Source of the DNA: Chitinophagaceae bacterium
GTDB taxonomy: Bacteria; Bacteroidota; Bacteroidia; Chitinophagales; Chitinophagaceae
Assembly (NCBI GenBank): GCA_016720565.1
Contig: JADKKJ010000010.1
Coordinates: 1-5,846, forward strand
DNA: 5,846 nt
Direction of reading: 5' to 3'
The translations under genes were made by a program, and so were the position numbers. Positions 1 to 4,994 of this stretch are shown here, in pieces (position 1 is the stretch's first letter; every line of letters starts with the position of its first letter). A model generated the notes under the pieces. It saw only the letters and a list, made by a program, of their open reading frames with translations. It was not told the origin of the DNA and did not search any database.

Positions 1-1470
1 CATTATATAAATGAAAACGGGGTTGATTTTGATCTAACGACAGGAAGTGGTGGAAATTCCGTTGATACTATTTACCGTACACCCGGCAAAGATTCTATTC
101 AGTTTAAAATTTCTGGCAGGTATCATGCGATAAAGGATTCAATTGGTGGCACTTATTATAATTCCAACGTAGGATCTGCTTATCGGTTAGCGATTCCAAA
201 TACTAACAATATTAAAACTATCGGTTCTAACTACGGGATAATCATGGATAGTGCAACCTCAAATCAAATCGGGGTGAAGTTCGATAGTGCTACGGTTTTT
301 CCACAGGTGAGGGCAACCATTCCTACTCCTACATGGCAACAGACATTAACCGCAGGGATTACATTAACAGGGAACAATACGATAGCGGGTGGTGCTTACA
401 ACTTTACATTCGGTAACATGGGATTATTCACCATTTCCCAAAATGCAAAGGCATCGGTAAGTGGTACTAATGGAACTGCCCATGTTTCACCGCTAATAAT
501 AACAGGTGGTGCGGGTGGTGCTTCCTCTTATTCCATTGGAACTGTTTCAGGTGGAAATGCAGGGGTTATAAATATCACAGGTGGCAATGGTGGAAACATA
601 ACTGGAACGCCTACAACGGGTGTAGGTGGAACCGGTGCAGACATTAATTTAACCGCAGGGGATGGTGGGCTTGGAACAACCAACGGTGGAACGGCAGGGG
701 TAATAAATATTGCAGCAGGTACGGGTGGTCAGGGAACTTCGGGCGGAAGTGCGGGGTACGTTTCAATCAAAGGTGGTTTTGCGGGAACTTCAACAAATTC
801 AGATGGTGGACATATCTACTTATCTCCTGGTGCTAAACAAGGTTCAGGGTTAGATGGGCATATATTTTTAGGGTTAAGTCCATCGGGTGCAGTTCGTGGT
901 GCAGCCACAATCGGAAGTGCGACAAGAGGAGATTCGTTATTAAACATAAAAAGTGGTGGGCTTTATGCTGACCGTGGTATTCAGTTTCCTAATATACCCT
1001 CAGGGACAAAAGATGATAGCTTGGTAGTAAAAGGTTCAACAGGTACTATTAAATATATCAATACAGGTGATTTCACAAGGCAGCAAGATACCATCTCTCT
1101 CGCCTCTTTTGGTGGTGGTGGCGGTCAGGCAGGTGATACGACTTCGTTTTCCACTTCAACTATTTACGGGTCATTTTATAACGATGGTTCAGATACTTTA
1201 GTTATCACTTCCATTCGGGCGGTCTTACAAGGCACTTCCCCTTCACTTGTTCCTACTGTTTATTATAACGATTCTATAAACGTAACGGCAGGGGCTACCA
1301 AATTAGTTAACAGTCCGGCTACTTTAACAAACACGGCAACGGGTGCTTCTTCCACTCCAGATAATTCAAAGATTCCCCCTGGTGTTTGGGTTTGGGTAAA
1401 AACAGAAACAGTAACAACTAAGCCGACATATTTTTCACTCACATTATTAGGATATAAAAAGAGAAGATGA
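1..1470 (+). CDS. Glycine-rich phage tail-fibre-like protein, 5'-truncated by window edge
   Basis: The frame is open from base 1 to the TGA at 1468-1470, giving 489 visible residues with no start in view. The ATG at 244 is internal, because the 81 codons before it are open and protein-like. Domains by visible residue: 1-47 include the segment VDTIYRTPGKDSIQFKI, a style I associate with Bacteroidota phage appendage proteins. Residues 167-298 are glycine-rich imperfect repeats. Residues 325-357 resemble a linker before a fibre head (GIQFPNIPSG). A GGGGGQ hinge lies near 371-376. Residues 380-489 look like a beta-rich terminal domain with IPPGVWVWVK and a basic KKRR end. The likely role is an extracellular fibre or spike that contacts the host; this rests on composition and context, not on a recognised catalytic motif. 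The stop overlaps the next start (ATGA), and the purine run just before it may help that start. It could instead be another virion decoration protein. Confidence 0.8.
   Translation, partial: HYINENGVDFDLTTGSGGNSVDTIYRTPGKDSIQFKISGRYHAIKDSIGGTYYNSNVGSAYRLAIPNTNNIKTIGSNYGIIMDSATSNQIGVKFDSATVFPQVRATIPTPTWQQTLTAGITLTGNNTIAGGAYNFTFGNMGLFTISQNAKASVSGTNGTAHVSPLIITGGAGGASSYSIGTVSGGNAGVINITGGNGGNITGTPTTGVGGTGADINLTAGDGGLGTTNGGTAGVINIAAGTGGQGTSGGSAGYVSIKGGFAGTSTNSDGGHIYLSPGAKQGSGLDGHIFLGLSPSGAVRGAATIGSATRGDSLLNIKSGGLYADRGIQFPNIPSGTKDDSLVVKGSTGTIKYINTGDFTRQQDTISLASFGGGGGQAGDTTSFSTSTIYGSFYNDGSDTLVITSIRAVLQGTSPSLVPTVYYNDSINVTAGATKLVNSPATLTNTATGASSTPDNSKIPPGVWVWVKTETVTTKPTYFSLTLLGYKKRR
499..894 (+). repeat. 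Degenerate glycine-rich peptide repeats within the fibre gene
   Basis: About six imperfect units of roughly 17-26 residues follow the pattern GG-x-A/G-x-V/I-x-I/L-x-x-G-x-G-G. Clear copies are GGNAGVINITGGNGG, GGTGADINLTAGDGG, GGTAGVINIAAGTGG and GSAGYVSIKGGFAG, fading into GGHIYLSPG and DGHIFLGLSPSG. The DNA copies have diverged (for example gcaggggttataaatat against gcaggggtaataaatat), so this is an old protein-level repeat, not a fresh tandem duplication. Alternating hydrophobic residues next to Gly turns suggest short beta strands stacked as a fibre shaft, or a polyglycine-type bundle. The fold is inference. Confidence 0.75.
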
Positions 1471-2360
1471 GGAAATTTCTAACCATATTATTCCTTTGGT
1501 GTACTACAGTTGCATCTGGGCAATCGGTTATCAGGGCTAACCCTTATTATGTAGCTAAAGCGACTGTAAGCGGTTGTTCTTATTTACTTGATACTTATTC
1601 AGGGGCTGCCGCCGCTTATTCCCTTAGAAAATTATCTTCCTCTTATTCTGGTTCAGCTATTAGAGTAAGAAGGTCAAGCGATAATACAGAACAGGATATT
1701 GGATTTACGGGTTGTGGTTTAGATACTGCTTCCTTAAAATCCTTTGTAGGAACAGGCGGCGCAGATGATGGGTTTATTGTAAAATGGTATGACCAGTCAG
1801 GTTCCTCAAACGATGCCTATCAAACATCCGCAGGTAATCAGCCTCAAATAATGGATAATGGGGTTATTTTCCGTCAGGGGGCAATGCCTACATTAAAATT
1901 TGATGGAACAACTGATGCTTTTTCACTAACCTCTACACTTGCTATCAATTCCGACTTCTCTGTTTTTGGAGTTCAAGCAAGGTCATCAACAGGAAACCAA
2001 CTTTTCATATTTGCAAATTCCGCAACCGGAGAGCCGTATAATGCCATTCAGTTTACTGATGGAAATATATATTTCACTTCAAACAATACTTATGTAGGTG
2101 GAACGGATGGATTAACGGGAATTAGATTGCTTTCTTCCTTTAGAAATTCAGGGGCTTTAACATTATTTAGGAACGGTTCGTCCGTTACAGGTCTAAGCGG
2201 TTCGGTTAGTGGGTCAACGACATACAATTATATAGGTTTAAGGAACGGGTCAAACTTCGCAAATGGTAATATCTCTGAAGCGATTTTTTATCCTTCTAAT
2301 AAATCATCTGACAGGACAAGCATTGAATCAAATATAAATACCTACTATACTATATTTTAA
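1467..2360 (+). CDS. Exported AbfB/concanavalin-like (LamG-type) carbohydrate-binding protein
   Basis: A 297-residue protein. Residues 1-18 form a Sec signal peptide: Arg-Lys, a hydrophobic core, then A-S-G before Gln19, which fits signal peptidase I with Gln at +1. Residues 38-135 resemble the N-terminal part of the arabinofuranosidase-B (GH54) catalytic domain: a Cys near the start of the domain, LLDTYSGAAAAYSLRKL, an IRVRRSSD strand and the KWYDQSG motif at 106-112. Residues 140-290 look like a concanavalin/LamG jelly-roll, with LKFDG, FSVFGV, LFRNG, YNYIGLRN and GNISEAIFYPS strands ending in an N-x-YY tail. Known GH54 enzymes cleave arabinofuranosyl linkages, but I cannot confirm the catalytic Glu/Asp pair here, so glycan binding is the safer call. 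It starts in an ATGA overlap with the fibre gene, suggesting a tail adhesin or depolymerase. The signal peptide is odd for a virion protein. Family recognition is moderate; the gene itself is near certain. Confidence 0.75.
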   Translation: MRKFLTILFLWCTTVASGQSVIRANPYYVAKATVSGCSYLLDTYSGAAAAYSLRKLSSSYSGSAIRVRRSSDNTEQDIGFTGCGLDTASLKSFVGTGGADDGFIVKWYDQSGSSNDAYQTSAGNQPQIMDNGVIFRQGAMPTLKFDGTTDAFSLTSTLAINSDFSVFGVQARSSTGNQLFIFANSATGEPYNAIQFTDGNIYFTSNNTYVGGTDGLTGIRLLSSFRNSGALTLFRNGSSVTGLSGSVSGSTTYNYIGLRNGSNFANGNISEAIFYPSNKSSDRTSIESNINTYYTIF

Positions 2361-2800
2361 TGAGAATACTTTTAATCATACTACTATTTTCCATTCAGGC
2401 CAGGGGGCAGCATTATTTTGTCATCCCGACAATGAATAATCCGGTAAACAAGGCACTCAATGTTTCCGCTAAATTTTACCAGTTATCAAGACCCGCAGGT
2501 ACCGATGTAACTCAATACTTATTCGGGTATATTAAGCACCCTACAAACGATTCTATTGCGTTAGAAATTGATTCCACATTTAATCTCCCAAAAGGCAATA
2601 TCACGGCTACCCAAATTACTAACTGGATAACAGGGGTGTACGGTTCACTCACCACCACCCAAAAGAATACGGTAACAAATTACATAAACAATAATTCCCT
2701 TTTACGGATAGGACGGCTTTTGATTAGCACAAGATTTAAGATTTGGACAAAGGCAGAAATGACGGCAAGGGGTTGGTTTAATTACTCACAACCATTTTAA
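2360..2800 (+). CDS. Small exported protein of unknown function, appendage module
   Basis: A 146-residue protein that I do not recognise. Residues 1-16 form a short Sec signal peptide (Arg2, then a Leu/Ile-rich core, then A-R-G before Gln17), so the predicted mature protein starts at Gln, as in the gene upstream. The mature part looks mixed alpha/beta: strands near 33-42 and 52-58 (QYLFGYIKH), an Asn/Thr-rich helical segment at 82-112, then LLRIGRLLISTRFKIWT and a helix ending in GWFNYSQPF. There are no Cys residues and no evident catalytic motif. The start is a TAATG junction with the upstream gene, implying coupled translation and a related job. It could be a partner or chaperone of the glycan-binding protein, a small virion decoration protein, or a periplasmic factor made during infection. 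Confidence 0.8.
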   Translation: MRILLIILLFSIQARGQHYFVIPTMNNPVNKALNVSAKFYQLSRPAGTDVTQYLFGYIKHPTNDSIALEIDSTFNLPKGNITATQITNWITGVYGSLTTTQKNTVTNYINNNSLLRIGRLLISTRFKIWTKAEMTARGWFNYSQPF

Positions 2801-2805
2801 AGGAC

Positions 2806-3051
2806 ATGGAACTAACAGACAGGGAGTTTATGATTAAAATGGAGGGTCACCTGGAAAGGCTCTCTGAGGCTATTGAACGATTAGGAGACGGGTTAAAGAA
2901 TTTGGAAGAGAAGAAACTAACGGTAATTGAGCAAGATTTAGCCGAGTTGAAAAACTGGAAAGCTCAAATTAGCGGAGGCTGGAAGTTAGCAATAGGTATG
3001 TGGGTAGTAATTACGTTTCTTGCTTCGATGGCATTTTCAAAGTTCTTCTAA
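2806..3051 (+). CDS. XhlA-like coiled-coil protein with C-terminal membrane anchor
   Basis: 81 residues. Residues 5-52 are a charged amphipathic helix with heptad-like hydrophobics (MEGHLERLSEAIERLGDGL and onward). Residues 60-78 are one hydrophobic span (LAIGMWVVITFLASMAF) ending in KFF, so it should be a tail-anchored inner-membrane protein with its coiled coil in the cytoplasm. This architecture and size match hemolysin XhlA-type phage proteins, which work with a holin in host lysis in Bacillus prophage PBSX. The assignment rests on architecture, not on a diagnostic motif. It follows a 5-nt gap. The AAGGA at 2800-2804 lies only 1 nt before the ATG, too close for a normal Shine-Dalgarno. 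It opens a run of six small membrane-protein genes. It could instead be an assembly or structural membrane protein. Confidence 0.75.
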   Translation: MELTDREFMIKMEGHLERLSEAIERLGDGLKNLEEKKLTVIEQDLAELKNWKAQISGGWKLAIGMWVVITFLASMAFSKFF

Positions 3052-3287
3052 TGCTTGAAACGATTTTACTTTCCGGGATATTCATGGTAACGCTGGTTAT
3101 AGGATTGGTTGTATTGGTGAACAATTACAAAAAGGTAACAGATGAGAGGGATAAACACTATCGAAGCGAGATGAAGCACATAAGAGAAGAGGTCGCCTCT
3201 TTAAAGGGAATTATAAAGGATGAAATGGTAACAATCATAAACAAAATAAAGAATGAGAAAACTTTGGGAAAAGATAGGAACGGCTGA
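3051..3287 (+). CDS. N-anchored coiled-coil membrane protein (lysis accessory candidate)
   Basis: 78 residues from the ATG at 3051. The frame also has an ATG at 3000, but that would overlap the upstream gene by 52 nt and add residues without membrane or coil character. The 3051 start makes a TAATG junction like the one at 2360. Residues 4-24 form a single hydrophobic helix. Residues 28-70 are a highly charged predicted coiled coil (YKKVTDERDKHYRSEMKHI and onward), and the tail is basic. The topology mirrors the preceding protein, whose anchor is C-terminal. An N-terminal anchor plus coiled coil also fits an inner-membrane spanin subunit, but no separate outer-membrane lipoprotein partner is encoded next to it. 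Function is unknown. Its last 35 nt overlap the next gene. Confidence 0.72.
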   Translation: MLETILLSGIFMVTLVIGLVVLVNNYKKVTDERDKHYRSEMKHIREEVASLKGIIKDEMVTIINKIKNEKTLGKDRNG

Positions 3288-3483
3288 GATCAGGAATATT
3301 TTAGCCGTTATTTCGGTATTAGGGTTTTTTATAATAATAGTGCTTTTGATAATGAAGCCAATACCCGATGGGAATAAAGACGTGGTGAATATTATTGTAG
3401 GATTTTTAGGGGCTGGACTTGTTGGTGGAGTTGCTGGTTATTATTTCGGGGCAAGCAAAGCGGAAAAAATAGAAAAAGTATGA
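3253..3483 (+). CDS. Two-helix small membrane protein, holin candidate
   Basis: 76 residues with a basic, amphipathic N-terminus (MRKLWEKIG), a first membrane helix at about 14-34, a short polar turn (KPIPDGNKD), a second Gly-rich helix at about 44-65 (GFLGAGLVGGVAGYYFG), and a charged tail (KAEKIEKV). This is the architecture of class II holins, which form inner-membrane lesions at a set time so that endolysin can escape. Holins share little sequence, so the call rests on topology, size and position upstream of an endolysin. The start lies 35 nt inside the previous gene. It is preferred because the next in-frame ATG (3352) would remove the first helix. The stop is an ATGA overlap with the spanin-like gene. 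Confidence 0.7.
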   Translation: MRKLWEKIGTAEIRNILAVISVLGFFIIIVLLIMKPIPDGNKDVVNIIVGFLGAGLVGGVAGYYFGASKAEKIEKV

Positions 3484-3989
3484 AAACAACAAAAATAGGC
3501 TTAGTGTGGATCGGGCTTTTGATTGTAATGGCCTTTGTCATTTTGTTATTTTCCAGATGCACATCAACTAAGGATATACAAAAAACAGATAACACAAGGG
3601 AAAAAGTATTAGAGGACTCTTTACGACTCGTAATAAGTGAACGGGATAGATATGAGGCTGAGTTAATTCAGGCTCAATATGCGGAGGTTTTATTTGATAC
3701 GATAACCTCACATGATACTATCACCAATGTAGTAACAATAACCAAAGAGGGCGAGATTAAGGCTACCGGGAAGATCACATCCGCTTTTATTTCTAAGAAT
3801 TTCTACCAACGTATAATAAGCGAGAAGGATAAATTAATAGACTCTTTACGGTCGGTTAAGAATAGAGAAATAGTAAAAACGGTAACAATAACTAAGCATA
3901 AGAAAACAACCTTTATCCCGTGGTGGATATGGTTGATTATAGTCGGGGCGGTATTATTTAATTTCCGTAAACAATTAAAATTTATATGA
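3480..3989 (+). CDS. Putative unimolecular spanin (u-spanin) with imperfect lipobox
   Basis: 169 residues with a membrane feature at each end. Residues 6-25 are hydrophobic and followed by LLFSRC with Cys27, a lipobox-like site. Residues 147-161 (PWWIWLIIVGAVLFNF region) form a second span with a basic C-terminus. Between them lie a coiled coil (about 40-68), a Thr/Ile-rich beta-prone stretch (72-104) and another charged helix (108-131). A lipoprotein end plus a C-terminal inner-membrane anchor is the u-spanin layout known from phage T1 gp11, which joins the two membranes in the last step of Gram-negative lysis. The odd point is Arg at -1 of the Cys, where Gly, Ala or Ser is usual, so lipidation is uncertain. 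If it is not lipidated, this is a two-span periplasmic protein of unknown role. It sits between holin candidates and shares ATGA overlaps on both sides. Confidence 0.68.
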   Translation: MKTTKIGLVWIGLLIVMAFVILLFSRCTSTKDIQKTDNTREKVLEDSLRLVISERDRYEAELIQAQYAEVLFDTITSHDTITNVVTITKEGEIKATGKITSAFISKNFYQRIISEKDKLIDSLRSVKNREIVKTVTITKHKKTTFIPWWIWLIIVGAVLFNFRKQLKFI

Positions 3990-4189
3990 AAAGAGAAGAT
4001 AGAAAAACAACCTGGGAGGGCTGGGCATTTATATTATCATGGGTATTCATTGTCGCTGCGGCTATTTTATACGGCATTAGCGAATACACGGTAGATCCTC
4101 ACAAAGGGCAGGTTCAAGAAAATTGGGCTATTGGTTTATTTCTGGGTGGACTGGCTGGAATCTTAGGACTTAAAGTATTTTTAAAATGA
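3986..4189 (+). CDS. Two-span small membrane protein, second holin/antiholin candidate
   Basis: 67 residues. A charged N-terminus (MKREDRKTTWEG) precedes a first membrane helix at about 12-32 (AFILSWVFIVAAAILYG). A polar loop of about 15 residues follows (ISEYTVDPHKGQVQENW), then a Gly-rich second helix at about 48-64 ending in KVFLK. Size and topology fit a class II holin or antiholin, but I recognise no family. It is the second such two-helix gene in the cassette, so it may modulate the protein at 3253-3483, or the roles may be reversed. It has ATGA overlaps with both neighbours and an A/T-rich leader (aaacaattaaaatttat) in place of a Shine-Dalgarno. Confidence 0.68.
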   Translation: MKREDRKTTWEGWAFILSWVFIVAAAILYGISEYTVDPHKGQVQENWAIGLFLGGLAGILGLKVFLK

Positions 4190-4527
4190 TCTTTTACGCT
4201 TTATTCTGCATCTTTTTCGCATATATAAATGCGAAGCAAATCGCAAACGGTTATAAGATTAAGCACTTTTGGAACGGGTTAGTTCACGTTTTGGCAGCTT
4301 TAACCTTTGCTTATTTCAAAGGGTGGCAATATGGCCTGTCTATTCTCCTTTTAGCGAGGGTTTGTTTCGACTGGTCTTTAAACCTGTTTAGAGGCTTACC
4401 ACTCGACTATCTACCTATGAAGCCTAAGAGTATAGCCGATAAGATTGAAAAGGAACTATTCGGGGGGAATGGCCTTATAGGGAAACTGCTTTGCATCCTG
4501 TTTATTGTAATACTTCTATCATGCTAA
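4186..4527 (+). CDS. Multi-span membrane protein of unknown function
   Basis: 113 residues with three or four hydrophobic segments: about 2-16, 31-46, 48-62 and 99-112. They are separated by a basic loop (NAKQIANGYKIKHFW) and a long amphipathic cytoplasmic-type segment (FRGLPLDYLPMKPKSIADK and on to the GGNG turn). The protein ends in LLSC; this looks like a lipobox but lies at the C-terminus, so it cannot act as a lipoprotein signal. I do not recognise the family. Its position between holin/spanin candidates and the endolysin suggests a part in lysis or envelope remodelling; the sequence itself does not show this. The start is an ATGA overlap and the stop overlaps the endolysin start by 7 nt. 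Confidence 0.72.
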   Translation: MIFYALFCIFFAYINAKQIANGYKIKHFWNGLVHVLAALTFAYFKGWQYGLSILLLARVCFDWSLNLFRGLPLDYLPMKPKSIADKIEKELFGGNGLIGKLLCILFIVILLSC

Positions 4528-4985
4528 CGGACGAGCAAATTATAGCCAAATACGGGCAACCTGGAGACGCAGATAATTTAACCATTATTGACCTTCCCTA
4601 TCCGATGCGGATAGCATGGGACTTGACAAAAACTGTCAAAAGGATGCAATGCCACAAGTTAGCGGCTGAGCCGTTTAAAGCCGTTTTTAGTGATTTATTG
4701 GCTCATTACGGCCTCCCAAAATTACAAGAGTTAGGCATAGACCTTTTCGGGGGATGCGTCAATGTTAGGCTTATGAGAGGGTCTAAAACGAAATGGAGCC
4801 GGCACAGTTGGGGAATTGCGGTGGATCTCGATCCGGCAAGGAACGGGCTTAAAACTAAATGGGCAAGTTCCCAATTTGGGAAACCTGAATATCAGTTCAT
4901 GGTGGATACGTTCTATAAACATGGCTTTTTCTCTTACGGCAAGGAAAGGAATTTTGACGCAATGCACTTCGAATTGAATCATTAA
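4521..4985 (+). CDS. M15-family peptidase endolysin (zinc peptidoglycan peptidase)
   Basis: 154 residues from the ATG at 4521. The in-frame ATG at 4491 would add ten residues of no family character, translated from the C-terminal coding part of the upstream gene. The zinc motif SxHxxGxAxD is complete: SRHSWGIAVD, with His95 and Asp102 as ligands. The C-terminal FDAMHFEL supplies catalytic Asp146 and the third ligand His149, the D-x-x-H-F-E form seen in L-alanyl-D-glutamate endolysins such as Ply500, rather than the E-x-x-H of VanX/VanY. The known family role is cleavage of the peptidoglycan stem peptide, either as an endopeptidase or a D,D-carboxypeptidase; which bond is cut cannot be read here. 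There is no signal peptide, so release should depend on a holin. The C-terminal His-Glu-Leu-Asn-His end completes the domain, and there is no separate wall-binding domain. Confidence 0.9.
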   Translation: MLTDEQIIAKYGQPGDADNLTIIDLPYPMRIAWDLTKTVKRMQCHKLAAEPFKAVFSDLLAHYGLPKLQELGIDLFGGCVNVRLMRGSKTKWSRHSWGIAVDLDPARNGLKTKWASSQFGKPEYQFMVDTFYKHGFFSYGKERNFDAMHFELNH

Positions 4986-4994
4986 AATTAGTTA

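Noticed and set aside
2220..2360. C-terminal Asn-rich part of the glycan-binding gene as a diversity-generating retroelement variable region
   Set aside because: No template repeat, reverse transcriptase or matching second copy is visible in the window, and the Asn content is similar across the gene.
2800..2804. AAGGA as a Shine-Dalgarno for the gene at 2806
   Set aside because: Only 1 nt separates it from the ATG, too short for normal pairing, and the other starts in the window lack such sites.
3000..3050. Upstream ATG adding 17 residues to the N-anchored coiled-coil protein
   Set aside because: It would overlap the membrane-anchor codons of the preceding gene by 52 nt; the TAATG junction at 3051 matches local practice and places the membrane helix at the N-terminus.
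3266..3272. G GGA AAA heptamer in the 3051-3287 gene near the 35-nt overlap, a possible -1 frameshift site
   Set aside because: It is in the correct register for slippage, but the -1 frame reaches a TAG two codons later and does not enter the downstream gene, which lies in the +1 frame.
3392..3595. Minus-strand ORF of 67 codons with a hydrophobic stretch
   Set aside because: It lies antisense across two well-supported membrane-protein genes; its hydrophobic and low-complexity character follows from their complement, and there is no supporting context on that strand.
4491..4520. Upstream ATG adding ten residues to the M15 peptidase
   Set aside because: The added residues are translated from the C-terminal coding part of the upstream membrane gene and have no family character; the ATG at 4521 gives a compact overlap like the other junctions.
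4515..4524. LLSC at the end of the multi-span protein as a lipobox
   Set aside because: It is at the extreme C-terminus (Cys is the last residue), so it cannot be processed as a lipoprotein signal.
4731..4982. Minus-strand ORF of 83 codons
   Set aside because: It is fully antisense to the M15 peptidase catalytic region, which has intact zinc motifs, so it is a shadow ORF.
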